A DNA stretch of 64,000 nt from Mycobacterium innocens. Lineage in GTDB: Bacteria; Actinomycetota; Actinomycetes; Mycobacteriales; Mycobacteriaceae. Under the pieces are notes generated by a model, which had not been told where the DNA came from, did no database searches, and was given only the letters and a program-made list of their open reading frames with translations. Position 1 is the stretch's first letter. Each line of letters starts with the position of its first letter. Below, one piece after another: positions 49,726-59,617 of the stretch. Location: the NCBI RefSeq assembly GCF_900566055.1, contig NZ_UPHQ01000104.1, positions 62,001 through 126,000 on the forward strand, written 5' to 3'. Both the position numbers and the translations under genes were made by a program.

Positions 49726-52700
49726 TTAATGCGGCTTCGCCAATGGAAATGGGAGTGTCTCGCGAATACTGCGTCCGGTGATCAGCATGACCACCCGGTC
49801 GACGCCCATGCCGAGGCCCCCGGTGGGCGGCATCGCATACTCCAAGGCCTGTAGAAAGTCCTCGTCGAGCTGCATCGCCTCGGGATCTCCACCGGCCGCC
49901 AGCAGGGATTGTTCGTGCAGACGACGTCGTTGCTCCACCGGGTCGGTGAGTTCGCTGTAGGCGGTACCGAGCTCAATGCCCCAGGCCACCAGGTCCCAGC
50001 GTTCGGCGACTCCGAGCTTGCTGCGGTGCGGCCGCGTCAGCGGCGAGACCGACGTGGGGAAGTCGATGTAAAACGTCGGCCGCTCGGTGCGGCTTTCCAC
50101 CAGGTGCTCGTACAGCTCGAGGACCACGGCGCCGACATCCCACTGCGCCCGATAGGGGATGCGGACCGCATCGGACAACCTGCGCAGCGTCGCCAAGTTG
50201 GTGTCGGCGTCAATGTGCTCACCGAGGGCTTCGGAAACCGCGTCGTGCACCGTCTTGACCGGCCAGACTCCGGAGATGTCGACCGGCTGCAAGCCGTCGC
50301 TGGTGGGCCGCATCGCGATCGGTGCACCGTTGGCGGCCTGGGCAGCGTTTTGGATGAGCTCGCGACAGCTGTCCAGCCACACCAGGTAGTCGGCATGTGC
50401 TTGATAGGCCTCGAGCAAAGTGAACTCAGGATTGTGACTGAAGTCGACGCCCTCGTTCCGAAAGGCCCGGCCCAGTTCGAATACGCGTTCCACGCCGCCG
50501 ACGCACAGCCGCTTGAGGTACAGCTCCGGCGCTATGCGCAGGAACAGGTCCATCGAATAGCTGTTGATGTGCGTGACGAACGGTCTGGCGGCGGCTCCGC
50601 CGTGCACCTGCTGCAGGATGGGAGTCTCGACTTCGATGAAGCCCTTGGCGAACAGTGTTTCCCGGACCGAGCGCAGGACCGTGCTGCGTGCGGTGAGCAG
50701 GTCACGGGATTCGGCGTTGACCGCCAGATCGACATAGCGGGTCCGCACTCGGGCTTCGGGATCGGTCAACCCCTTCCACTTGTTCGGCAAGGGCCGCAGG
50801 CATTTTCCGATCAGCCGCCAGCTGGACACGATCAGTGACCTGGTTCCCCGTTTGCTGGCGCCCATGTGCCCGGTCATCTCCACCAGGTCACCGAGGTCGA
50901 TGGTGGCGTTGAAATCCGCAGCGCGGCCCTGCTGCAGGCATGAATTATCAAGCAGCACTTGCATTTCACCGGTCCAGTCGCGTAGGTGCGCGAACAACAC
51001 GCCGCCGTAATGGCGTACCCGCAGTATGCGTCCGGACACCGACAGCGTGGCCTTGTCGTCCGCGTCCATCGCCTGTGCGACTGTGTGACTGGGCGAACGG
51101 CCTACCGGATAGGCGTCAATGCCGTTGCGCCGCAAGGTTTTCAATTTGCTCAGTCGAACTCGGACCTGCTCGGGCAGGCGACGCCCAACCTCGTCGTCAT
51201 CGGTGAGGTCCACCTGCTGCAGCTCGGTGATATCCGGCGCCGAGCCGTCGTGATGTAACAACCCGGTGGCTGCCAGCCGTTCGGGCACCGCAGGGTGGTG
51301 CCCGGTATGCGCCTTGTTGCGCCGGGTGAACGGCAATACCAGGAAGCCCTCGGCGATCACCGAGGCGACACCCACCTTGGGTATCAGTCGTGCGTCCTCG
51401 TAACAGGCGTAGCGGGGCACCCATTGGGGCTGGTACTTCTGGTTGGACCGGTAGAGCGTTTCGATCTGCCACCAGCGGGAGAAGAAAATCAGCAGCCATC
51501 GCCACAGTCGGGCAACCGGGCCGGCGCCGAGCTGCGCGCCCTGCTCGAAGGCGGAGCGAAACATCGCAAAGTTCAACGAGATACGGCTGAGGCCAAGGCT
51601 TTCGGCGTGCAGCGCAAGGTCGCTGACCATGAGTTCGATGGTGCCGTTAGGCGATTCCGGAGAGCGACGCATCAAGTCCAGGGAAACGCCGGTGGTGCCC
51701 CACGGCACCAGCGACAGCATCGCCACCACCCGGTTGTCCGGGTCCAGCGCCTCGACCAGCAGACAGTCGGAGTCCGCCGGGTCGCCGAGGCGGCCCAGCG
51801 CCATCGAGAAGCCACGTTCGGTTTGGGTGTCGCGCCAGGCATCGGCGCGCGCGATGGTTTGTTCCGTTTCCGCCGCGGAAATATCGCGGTGTCGGCGGAT
51901 GCGCACCGTCAACCCGGCCCTGCGCGCCCGGGTCACGGCCTGGCGCACGCCGCGCATCGCCGGGCCGGACAACTTGAAATCCGCTGGCCGCAGAATCGCC
52001 TCGTCACCCAGCTCCAACGCGTTCAGGCCCGCTTCGCGATAGGTCTGAGCCCCTTGGGAACTGGCGCCCATAACGCCGGGGGACCAGCCGTAGGTCTGGC
52101 ACAGCCGTAACCATGCGTCGACGGCTTGCGGCCAAGCCCGGGGGTCGCCCACCGGGTCACCGCTGGCCAGACAGACTCCGATCTCGACGCGGTAGGTGAC
52201 GGCGGCGCGGCCACTGGGTGCGAATACCACCGACTTGTCGCGACGAGTGGCGAAGTAGCCCAGTGAGTCGCTGTTGCCGTACAACTCCAGCAGTCCGCGG
52301 ATGGCCGACTCGTCTTCGCCCGTCAGTGCGTTGTCGGCGCGTTGCGACTGGAACAGCACAATGGTGGCCGCGATCAGGGCGAAGGCGCCGAACAGGCCGA
52401 AGATGGCGTTGAGGAAGACGTGCGGCCGTCCGGTGAACAGGTCGGGGTCGGCGAGCGCGAATCCGATCACCCGGTTGGCCACATAGGGTAGCCGGTCGGG
52501 CGCCGCAAGCGATCCGGGGAACAGTTCCACCAAGCCCCAGGAAATCAGGATTCCGATGGCTCCACCCGCTAACAGCACGGCGGCCGCTTTGAACAATGCG
52601 CCCCTGCGCACCTTGGCCCAGAATTCGCGATAACCCAGCACCAGCACGACAATCGCGACCACGTGGACCGCGAAACCGAGGTTCTCGCCCAAGTTTTCGG

Positions 52701-53223
52701 CCGCGGTGTTGCCACCCGCGGCGATATCGGCGGCGTTCAAGAAGGCGGCAAGCACCATGTTTCCCAGCAACAGCAACCAGGCAATTCGTTTGCGTGCGGT
52801 CAGCGCCGCGGCCAGCAAGGCCAGCACGAACGACCACGCGAAGCTGGTGTCGGGAAAGTTGAACAGGTAGCTGTTGATGAACTCCCGAGGAACCTTGATG
52901 ATCCAGCGAATCAGCGGCGACATGCTCGCCAGCAGCGACAGCGTCGCGATGACTCCGACGGTCCAGCCTGCTGCCGCGGGAACCCAGTGATACCGGGAGA
53001 CGGGCCTGCTCTCCATCGAGCGAGGCTTTGCGATGGTCACAAATCGCGAGGATATTCCTTCAAACCCGGAAAATCCTGGCGACCGGGTGGCTGAATTGCA
53101 CCTGCTCAGCGCGCTTGGGCTGGCGCGCCGGCCGGCTCGCTGCCCGGGGGCCGGGTCTTGGCTGTTAGACTGGCGGCTGCGACCATCCCGGCGAAGGCCA
53201 GGAACAGTTAAGTGGAGTCCCAC
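49726..53223 (-). CDS. lysX: Lysyl-phosphatidylglycerol synthase fused to lysyl-tRNA synthetase
   Basis: Makes lysyl-phosphatidylglycerol, which lowers membrane charge and protects against cationic peptides. 1165 residues: an N-terminal region with several membrane helices, a DUF2156 transferase domain (about 290-600; [37 protein letters not shown]), then an OB-fold anticodon-binding domain and a class II LysRS core ([35 protein letters not shown], motif 3 [13 protein letters not shown]). GTG 53223 gives [13 protein letters not shown], as in M. tuberculosis; GTG 53229 is the alternative. Confidence 0.95.
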   Translation of the reverse strand: MGLHLTVPGLRRDGRSRQSNSQDPAPGQRAGRRASPSALSRCNSATRSPGFSGFEGISSRFVTIAKPRSMESRPVSRYHWVPAAAGWTVGVIATLSLLASMSPLIRWIIKVPREFINSYLFNFPDTSFAWSFVLALLAAALTARKRIAWLLLLGNMVLAAFLNAADIAAGGNTAAENLGENLGFAVHVVAIVVLVLGYREFWAKVRRGALFKAAAVLLAGGAIGILISWGLVELFPGSLAAPDRLPYVANRVIGFALADPDLFTGRPHVFLNAIFGLFGAFALIAATIVLFQSQRADNALTGEDESAIRGLLELYGNSDSLGYFATRRDKSVVFAPSGRAAVTYRVEIGVCLASGDPVGDPRAWPQAVDAWLRLCQTYGWSPGVMGASSQGAQTYREAGLNALELGDEAILRPADFKLSGPAMRGVRQAVTRARRAGLTVRIRRHRDISAAETEQTIARADAWRDTQTERGFSMALGRLGDPADSDCLLVEALDPDNRVVAMLSLVPWGTTGVSLDLMRRSPESPNGTIELMVSDLALHAESLGLSRISLNFAMFRSAFEQGAQLGAGPVARLWRWLLIFFSRWWQIETLYRSNQKYQPQWVPRYACYEDARLIPKVGVASVIAEGFLVLPFTRRNKAHTGHHPAVPERLAATGLLHHDGSAPDITELQQVDLTDDDEVGRRLPEQVRVRLSKLKTLRRNGIDAYPVGRSPSHTVAQAMDADDKATLSVSGRILRVRHYGGVLFAHLRDWTGEMQVLLDNSCLQQGRAADFNATIDLGDLVEMTGHMGASKRGTRSLIVSSWRLIGKCLRPLPNKWKGLTDPEARVRTRYVDLAVNAESRDLLTARSTVLRSVRETLFAKGFIEVETPILQQVHGGAAARPFVTHINSYSMDLFLRIAPELYLKRLCVGGVERVFELGRAFRNEGVDFSHNPEFTLLEAYQAHADYLVWLDSCRELIQNAAQAANGAPIAMRPTSDGLQPVDISGVWPVKTVHDAVSEALGEHIDADTNLATLRRLSDAVRIPYRAQWDVGAVVLELYEHLVESRTERPTFYIDFPTSVSPLTRPHRSKLGVAERWDLVAWGIELGTAYSELTDPVEQRRRLHEQSLLAAGGDPEAMQLDEDFLQALEYAMPPTGGLGMGVDRVVMLITGRSIRETLPFPLAKPH

Positions 53224-53297
53224 TCCCACCGCTAGCCACGAAAAGGCCTAACGCTTTTTCCAAAGGTTGTGCGGTCCGGTCACAGGCATTATTTGCA

Positions 53298-53372
53298 ATG
53301 CCTGTTCTGCGCGTGGCGCAGGCGGCTGGAGTTGTCTCGAGCCGCGATCGGTCGGCATTGGGCCCTGCTTAG
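53298..53372 (+). CDS. Putative 24-codon leader peptide of infC
   Basis: ATG 53298 opens a 24-codon frame (MPVLRVAQAAGVVSSRDRSA, then LGPA) whose TAG (53370-53372) falls inside the loop of the terminator hairpin. The ATG itself lies in a small hairpin (AGGCATT/AATGCCT). No Shine-Dalgarno site is visible, so translation is unproven. If translated, a ribosome reaching the stop would cover the terminator. Confidence 0.4.
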   Translation: MPVLRVAQAAGVVSSRDRSALGPA

Positions 53373-53385
53373 GCAGGGCTTTTTT
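53362..53385 (+). terminator. Intrinsic terminator in the infC leader (possible attenuator)
   Basis: GCCCTGC (53362-53368), loop TTAG, GCAGGGC (53373-53379) and six T (53380-53385) form a textbook intrinsic terminator, rare in mycobacteria. It sits 84 bases upstream of the infC start and in the same direction, with no gene upstream on that strand, so it probably controls read-through into infC-rpmI-rplT. Confidence 0.8.
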
Positions 53386-53468
53386 GCTGATGGCTGGTGT
53401 ATCCCACTGCTGATTCCGGCCCGTCCGGGCCCTGGCTGCAGCGGAAGAAAGCCAACAAGGGAGGCCAC

Positions 53469-54050
<582 letters not shown>

Positions 54051-54089
54051 CTCGCTAGCCCAACCAGAACTCACCAGGACTGAGGAAAA

Positions 54090-54284
54090 ATGCCCAAGGC
54101 CAAAACTCACAGCGGCGCCTCGAAGCGGTTTCGGCGCACCGGTACCGGAAAGATCGTCCGGCAGAAAGCCAACCGCCGGCATCTGCTCGAGCACAAACCG
54201 TCGACCCGAACCAGGCGCCTGGAAGGCCGTACGGCGGTGGCGGCCAATGACACCAAGCGGGTCAATTCGCTGTTGAACGGTTAG
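54090..54284 (+). CDS. rpmI: 50S ribosomal protein L35
   Basis: A 64-residue, very basic protein: [31 protein letters not shown], and the C-terminal [13 protein letters not shown], all typical of L35. ATG 54090 follows a GAGGAAAA site. It is in the IF-3 operon. Confidence 0.97.
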   Translation: MPKAKTHSGASKRFRRTGTGKIVRQKANRRHLLEHKPSTRTRRLEGRTAVAANDTKRVNSLLNG

Positions 54285-54314
54285 CCGGCGCCCCGCACGA
54301 CCGGCTGGCGCCGG
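54285..54314 (+). promoter_or_regulatory. Hairpin between rpmI and rplT
   Basis: An 8-bp inverted repeat CCGGCGCC (54285-54292) / GGCGCCGG (54307-54314), loop 14, directly after the rpmI stop. It could serve L20 feedback or RNA processing; that is inference. Confidence 0.35.
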
Positions 54315-54360
54315 TACCTGACCAAGCACGTCCGAGTCCGAACGAGAGTAGGAACAATCC

Positions 54361-54750
54361 ATGGCACGCGTAAAGCGGGCAGTCAACGCCCACAAGAAGC
54401 GGCGCTCCGTCCTGAAGGCCTCGAAAGGTTATCGGGGCCAGCGGTCCCGGCTCTACCGCAAAGCCAAAGAACAGCAGCTACATTCGCTGAACTACGCCTA
54501 CCGGGACCGTCGTGCCCGTAAGGGCGAGTTCCGGAAATTGTGGATCTCGCGGATCAACGCGGCGGCGCGTGCCAACGACATCACCTACAACCGGCTGATC
54601 CAAGGCCTGAAGGCCGCTGGTGTCGAGGTGGATCGCAAAAACCTCGCCGATATCGCGGTCACCGATCCGAAAGCGTTCACCGCGCTCGTGGAGGTCGCCC
54701 GAGCGGCCCTACCCGAAGACGTCAACGCGCCCTCCGGAGAGGCCGCTTAG
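54361..54750 (+). CDS. rplT: 50S ribosomal protein L20
   Basis: A 129-residue rRNA-binding protein needed early in 50S assembly; motifs [52 protein letters not shown] and [23 protein letters not shown] 54361 with an upstream GAGAGTAGGA site. In other bacteria L20 represses its own operon. Confidence 0.97.
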   Translation: MARVKRAVNAHKKRRSVLKASKGYRGQRSRLYRKAKEQQLHSLNYAYRDRRARKGEFRKLWISRINAAARANDITYNRLIQGLKAAGVEVDRKNLADIAVTDPKAFTALVEVARAALPEDVNAPSGEAA

Positions 54751-54765
54751 GCGCACCGCGTTCCG

Positions 54766-55551
54766 GTGCTCACCGAACGCTCGGCCAGGGTTGCCGCCGC
54801 GGCCAAATTGCATCGCCACGTCGGCCGGCGTCGTGCGAATCGATTTCTCGCCGAAGGCCCCAACCTGGTCGAGGCCGCGTCGGCGCGCGGGCTGGTGCGG
54901 GAGGTGTTTGTCACCGAGGTCGCGGCGCAACGGCACGAGACCTGGTTGACCGCACAGGACGCGCCGGTCCATCTGGTGACCGAACGTGCCGCAAAAGCCT
55001 TGTCCGACACGGTTACCCCGGCGGGACTGGTCGCGGTGTGTGACATGCCGACGACCCCCCTGGACGATGTGCTGACCCGCTTACCGCGGCTCATCGCGAC
55101 GGCCGTCGAGATCAGCGAGCCGGGTAACGCGGGCACGCTGATCCGCATCGCCGACGCGATGGGGGCCGCGGCGGTGATTCTCGCCGGACACAGCGTCGAC
55201 CCCTACAACGGCAAGTGTTTGCGCGCCTCCGCGGGCAGCATCTTCAACATTCCCGTCGTCACCGCAGCCGATCCGCACGCCGTCGTCGCGTCGTTGCGGG
55301 GTGCTGGGTTGCAGGTGCTGGCCAGCGCGGTGGACGGCGAGACGTCGCTCGACGATGCCGATCAACTGCTGGGCATCCCGACGGCATGGCTGTTCGGCCC
55401 CGAATCCCGCGGGCTATCCGCCGACATCGCCGCCGAGGCGGACCACCGGGTGCGCATCCCGATGTCCGGCGGAGCGGAGAGCCTGAACGTCGCCGCCGCC
55501 GCGGCCATCTGCTTGTACCAGAGCGCCCGGGCGCTCGGCTCTCCTCGCTGA
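54766..55551 (+). CDS. tsnR: SpoU/TrmH-family rRNA methyltransferase
   Basis: A 261-residue SAM-dependent ribose-2'-O methyltransferase with an N-terminal substrate-binding part (ANRFLAEGPNLVEAA) and the three SpoU motifs: EISEPGNAGTLIRIADAMGA, WLFGPESRGLS and RIPMSGGAESLNVAAAAAIC. The target is probably 23S rRNA. GTG start 54766, 15 bases after rplT, so likely cotranscribed. Confidence 0.9.
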   Translation: MLTERSARVAAAAKLHRHVGRRRANRFLAEGPNLVEAASARGLVREVFVTEVAAQRHETWLTAQDAPVHLVTERAAKALSDTVTPAGLVAVCDMPTTPLDDVLTRLPRLIATAVEISEPGNAGTLIRIADAMGAAAVILAGHSVDPYNGKCLRASAGSIFNIPVVTAADPHAVVASLRGAGLQVLASAVDGETSLDDADQLLGIPTAWLFGPESRGLSADIAAEADHRVRIPMSGGAESLNVAAAAAICLYQSARALGSPR

Positions 55552-55562
55552 GATCGAGCGTC

Positions 55563-56623
55563 TTATGCGGCCCGAGCCGCCCGGCCCCGGGCGGGGCGCA
55601 GGCCGGCCAGCGAGAGCGTAGTGTGCACCAACGATCCGGCCCGCTCCATGATCAGCCGGGCCGGCTCCAGCGGGAACGGGGCGAAACCGCGTGCGCGCGG
55701 CGGGAAGTAATGCATCGGCAATCCGCGGCGGTCCCGCGGCGGAGCCATGAAGGCGGGCGCTTCGACCAGCGGCGCGTCACTTCGGGTCCGGCCCTCTTCC
55801 CGGCGGTAGGCGGCCAGCGCGCGAGGATGCAGTCTGATCTCGTCGGGCACCGCCAGGAACACCAGCTCCACCAGCTTGCCGAACAGGCGCAGCAATACCT
55901 CGTCGCCCGGGGTCCAATGCATGCCCGCCTTCTCCCGCACGGCCGGATCGAACAAGCCGGCCGCTATCCAGCGCTGACCGGCAACCAGGGGCTTGAACAT
56001 CTGGTCCCAAACGGGCGTGGGCATAAGTACGAACTTCGGCTTGGGAATGCGCATGTGGAAGATGTCCAGCGTGGCCTGGTTGATCTCGAGTTCCTCCCGG
56101 CAGACCCGGGCCCAGTACTCCTGAAACTCCTCCCACGACTTGGGGACCGGCCGCATGCTCATGCCGTACATATCCGGTACCACCGCACGTGTTCGTCGAA
56201 TAGCTGGCGCTTTTCGGCCTCGGTCAAGCCTCCGCAGAAGTATTCGGCGACTTTGACGACGAGCATGAAGAACGTGGCGTGCGCCCAGTAGAAGGTCTCC
56301 GGGTTCAAGGCGTGATAGCGACGACCCTCGGCGTCGACTCCTTTGATCGTGTGGTGGTAGCCCTTGATCAGCTCGCCGGTCCGGGCCGCCCGGTCGCCGT
56401 CGTAGACGACGCCCATGATGGGATACACCGACCGGGCCACCCGCTGCAGTGGTTCCCGCAGCAGGATCGAATGCTCCGTGACGCCGGCGCCCAGCTCCGG
56501 ATACATGTTCTGGATCGCGCCGATCCACACGCCCATCATTCCGGTCCGCAGGTCACCGAAGTATTTCCAGGTCAGCGAATCGGGTCCGAGTGGCTCGACT
56601 GGTGTCGTCGATGTGGCAGTCAT
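55563..56623 (-). pseudogene. MpaB/DUF2236 family oxygenase-like gene (Rv1645c-like), frameshifted
   Basis: Two frames together give a complete DUF2236 protein: ATG 56623 (MTATSTTPVEPLG), SLTWKYFGDLRTGMMGVW, TFYWAHATFFM, DEHVRWYR; then, in another frame, MYGMSMRPVPKSWEEFQEYW to the end. The break is at about 56169-56175: the coding strand reads CGGATATGTAC, where CGGATGTAC would keep the frame, i.e. an extra AT dinucleotide. Everything else looks intact, so this is either a recent inactivation or a sequencing error. DUF2236 proteins are haem-dependent oxygenases or of unknown function. Confidence 0.82.
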
Positions 56624-56664
56624 CGCGGCCTCCACGCGCTCGATGTGCGCTCACGATAAACGGT

Positions 56665-56680
56665 GACAACGTACGTTGTC
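56665..56680. promoter_or_regulatory. Perfect 16-bp palindrome, probable TetR-type operator
   Basis: GACAACGTACGTTGTC is self-complementary over 16 bases and lies 42 bases upstream of the DUF2236 ATG. Symmetric sites of this length with a central TACGTA-like core are typical for TetR-family repressors in mycobacteria. No regulator gene is adjacent. Confidence 0.6.
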
Positions 56681-57060
56681 TACGGTTTCGGCGACTGCCT
56701 CAGCGTGCTGTTATCAGGTGTCCATAGCGGCGTGGCGCCCGCGTGATCAGGTTGTTTGCCGCAGGGCGTGAAATCGGGCCGACCCGCGCGAGCCTTTGTC
56801 CACGGACCCGGCGGCCGGGTTGTCGACTACGTCGCGAACCGCGGATGCGACCGAACGGATGCGATAAACATGCGACGGCCCACCGGGATGTAGCCGACTG
56901 CCGTAAAACAGTTCCGATTGGACGATTGACCTCCACGGAAGCGTTGTTTTTACCTGTTTGCTTCTCGCCACGTTGTTGATTTTCGGCCGGTGCGGCGAGG
57001 CGGCAGGCGTTGCTGAGAGGGCCGAAAAGGGGCTAACCAAAAAGGGATTGCCGGGAGTAG

Positions 57061-57096
57061 AGTTTCCTTCCTGGAAACTATTCGGTGATTTTTTTC
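57061..57096 (+). promoter_or_regulatory. Hairpin plus T run in the PE-gene leader
   Basis: AGTTTCC (57061-57067), loop TTCCT, GGAAACT (57073-57079), then ATTCGGTGATTTTTTTC. It ends 14 bases before the GGAGG site of the PE gene. The 10-base gap between stem and T run makes it a weak terminator; it may be a regulatory hairpin. Confidence 0.35.
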
Positions 57097-57120
57097 TTGA
57101 GTCGAGCAAGGAGGCCGGCT

Positions 57121-59544
57121 TTGTCGAATCATCTCAGTGTGGTACCGGACGTTATGAAGGCGGCAGCTGGAAACTTGGCGAAGATTGGTTCCGTGCTGAG
57201 CGCGGCTAATGCGGCGGCAGCCCCGCCCACGACCGGGCTGGTGGCCATGGCGGCAGACCAGGTGTCGGAGGCTGCCACGGCGGTATTCGCTACACATGCC
57301 CAGGACTATCAAGCCCTCAGCGCCAAGATGACGGCGTTTCACGACCAGTTCGTCCGTACCCTGAGCAATGGCGCGGGTGCCTACCTCGGCACCGAGATCG
57401 CCAACGCCGAGCAGAATCTGCTGAACGCGGTAAATGGGCCCGCCCTGTCGTTGCTGGGCCATCCGTTGCTGGGGACCTGTGCGGGTTCTGGCGCACGCGC
57501 CGCGACTGCCAGCACCGGCGCGACTGCCGCCCGTGCGCAGAGCGCCGCGACTGCCGGCACCGGGCTCAGCACGGCCGCCGATGCTGCGGTCACTAGTACG
57601 ACGGCCACCGGTGCTGCGGTCACTGGTGCGACGCCCACCGGTGCTGCGGTCACTGGTGCGACGGCCACCGGTGCTGCGGTCACTGGTGCGACGGCCACCG
57701 GTGCTGCGGTCACTGGTGCGACGGCCACCGGTGCTGCGGTCACTGGTGCGACGGCCACCGGTGCTGCGGTCACCGGTGCGACGGTCACCGGTGCTGCGGT
57801 CACCGGTGCGACGGTCCCCGATGCTGCGGTCACCGATGCTGCGGTCACCGGTGCGACGGTCCCCGATGCTGCGGTCACCGGTGCGACGGTCACCGGTGCT
57901 GCGGTCACCGATGCTGCGGTCACCGATGCTGCGGTCACCGATGCGACGGTCACCGGTGCTGCGGTCCCCGATGCTGCGGTCACCGATGCTGCGGTCCCCG
58001 ATGCTGGGGTCACCGATGCTTGGGTCACCGATGCTGGGGTCACCGATGCTGGGGTCACCGGTGCTGCGGTCCCCGATGCTGCGGTCACCGATGCTGCGGT
58101 CACCGATGCGACGGTCACCGGTGCTGCGGCCACCGATGCTGCGGTCCCCGATGCTGCGGTCACCGATGCTGCGGTCACCGATGCTGCGGTCACCGGTGCT
58201 GCGGTCACCGATGCTGCGGTCACCGATGCTGCGGTCACCGATGCTGCGGTCACCGATGCTGCGGTCACCGATGCGACGGTCACCGATGCTGGGGTCACCG
58301 GTGCTGCGGTCACCGATGCTGCGGTCACTGGTGCGACGGCCACCGATGCTGCGGTCACCGGTGCGACGGTCCCCGATGCTGCGGTCACCGATGCTGCGGT
58401 CACCGGTGCGACGGTCACCGGTGCTGGGGTCACCGATGCTGCGGTCACCGGTGCGACGGTCCCCGATGCTGCGGTCACCGATGCTGCGGTCACCGATGCT
58501 GCGGTCACCGATGCTGCGGTCACCGGTGCTGCGGTCACCGGTGCGACGGTCACCGATGCTGCGGTCACCGGTGCGACGGTCACCGATGCTGGGGTCACCG
58601 ATGCTGCGGTCACCGGTGCGACGGGCACCGGTGCTGCGGTCACCGGTGCGACGGTCACCGATGCTGGGGTCACCGATGCTGCGGTCACCGGTGCGACGGG
58701 CACCGGTGCTGCGGTCACCGGTGCGACGGGCACCGATGCTGGGGTCACCGATGCTGCGGTCACCGGTGCGACGGGCACCGATGCTGCGGTCACTGGTGCG
58801 ACGGTCACCGATGCTGGGGTCACCGGTGCGACGGTCACCGATGCTGCGGTCACCGGTGCTGCGGTCACCGGTGCGACGGCCACCGGTGCTGCGGTCACCG
58901 ATGCTGCGGTCACCGGTGCTGCGGTCACCGGTGCTGCGGTCACCGGTGCTGCGGTCACCGGTGCTGCGGTCACCGGTGCGACGGCCACCGGTGCGACTGC
59001 CACCGCCGCAATGGTGCCGCTGGCCGGCCCGACCGCTCCCGTGAGTGTTCCGCTGCTGAATACGAGCACCCCGTTCGGTCCGGTGGCGCTCACGCTCAAC
59101 GGCACCGTGGATCTGGCCACCCTTCAAGTCGCCTTCAACTCCGGCTCCATCGCATTACCTACGCCGCTTGCGCTCGGCATAGATGCGTTGGGCCCGTATT
59201 ACCTCGCGACGACCGCGCTCCAAAATAGCGCCATAGCGTTTGGCAACGCGATTTCGAGCGGGAATCCGTTGGCGGCGGCAGGCACGCTGTTCTTTGCTCC
59301 CGTCAACGCCGTAAACAGCTTCCTTTTCGGCCAAGGCACCATAACGCAGTTGATGGCGGCGCCAGCGGGGCTTGGTTACTCGGATGTGGCGTTCAGCGTT
59401 CCGGTTGGCGGGCTGCTGTCTCCCCTTCAGCCCTTCACGCTGACGCTCACGCCGACCAGCGGAACGCCCACCTCGATTGCATTGGGCGGAACACAGGTCG
59501 GCGGCCTTGTTCCCGGCTTGTTGGGGTTGTTACCCGGCTTCTAG
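57121..59544 (+). CDS. PE family protein with giant AAVTG-type pentapeptide array (PE17 position)
   Basis: 807 residues. Residues 1-95 are a PE domain (VVPDVMKAAAGNLAKIGSVL, SAANAAAAPPTTGLVAMAAD, YQALSAKMTAFHDQFVRTL). Residues about 155-629 are about 94 tandem pentapeptides A(A/T/G)VT(G/D). Residues 630-807 form a C-terminal domain (VPLLNTSTPFGPVALTLNGT, ending VPGLLGLLPGF) seen in PE17-like proteins. PE proteins are exported through ESX systems. TTG 57121 is chosen: GGAGG lies 6 bases upstream and the PE domain begins there. The M. tuberculosis neighbour at this place (Rv1646) is only about 310 residues, so the array explains the difference. Confidence 0.88.
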   Translation: MSNHLSVVPDVMKAAAGNLAKIGSVLSAANAAAAPPTTGLVAMAADQVSEAATAVFATHAQDYQALSAKMTAFHDQFVRTLSNGAGAYLGTEIANAEQNLLNAVNGPALSLLGHPLLGTCAGSGARAATASTGATAARAQSAATAGTGLSTAADAAVTSTTATGAAVTGATPTGAAVTGATATGAAVTGATATGAAVTGATATGAAVTGATATGAAVTGATVTGAAVTGATVPDAAVTDAAVTGATVPDAAVTGATVTGAAVTDAAVTDAAVTDATVTGAAVPDAAVTDAAVPDAGVTDAWVTDAGVTDAGVTGAAVPDAAVTDAAVTDATVTGAAATDAAVPDAAVTDAAVTDAAVTGAAVTDAAVTDAAVTDAAVTDAAVTDATVTDAGVTGAAVTDAAVTGATATDAAVTGATVPDAAVTDAAVTGATVTGAGVTDAAVTGATVPDAAVTDAAVTDAAVTDAAVTGAAVTGATVTDAAVTGATVTDAGVTDAAVTGATGTGAAVTGATVTDAGVTDAAVTGATGTGAAVTGATGTDAGVTDAAVTGATGTDAAVTGATVTDAGVTGATVTDAAVTGAAVTGATATGAAVTDAAVTGAAVTGAAVTGAAVTGAAVTGATATGATATAAMVPLAGPTAPVSVPLLNTSTPFGPVALTLNGTVDLATLQVAFNSGSIALPTPLALGIDALGPYYLATTALQNSAIAFGNAISSGNPLAAAGTLFFAPVNAVNSFLFGQGTITQLMAAPAGLGYSDVAFSVPVGGLLSPLQPFTLTLTPTSGTPTSIALGGTQVGGLVPGLLGLLPGF
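57583..59007 (+). repeat. 15-bp tandem repeat array, about 94 copies
   Basis: Units are mainly GCTGCGGTCACCGAT, GCTGCGGTCACCGGT and GCGACGGTCACCGGT. The first part (about 57613-57790) is a nearly uniform 30-bp higher-order repeat using GTCACTGGT and GCCACCGGT. Around 58605-58790 a roughly 75-bp higher-order unit with GGGCACC variants recurs. The unit is a multiple of 3 and free of stops in five frames. Confidence 0.95.
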
Positions 59545-59617
59545 GTTGTCGATCGTCGGGGCGCCGGCAGCACGATTGTGATTGCCTGGCTCAGCCCATA
59601 GCACCTACCCTTGCGAG

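Larger units (their letters stand above)
56624..57120. other. Divergent intergenic region with operator palindrome and 5' hairpin
   Basis: A 497-base gap between the DUF2236 gene and the PE gene with no supported gene. It holds a 16-bp perfect palindrome (56665-56680), a hairpin with a T run (57061-57096) and a strong GGAGG site (57110-57114) before the PE start. Local base composition is more AT-rich than the surroundings after 56930. Confidence 0.5.

Noticed and set aside
57583..59007. Possible CRISPR array because of many regular short repeats
   Set aside because: Units are contiguous 15-mers with no unique spacers, and they are translated in frame with a PE domain and its C-terminal domain.
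56950..59127. A 725-codon minus-strand frame through the PE repeats (GDRSIGDR-type repeats)
   Set aside because: It exists only because the 15-bp unit is stop-free in this frame. Outside the array it has no coding features, ribosome site or known domain. Kept only as part of the repeat finding.
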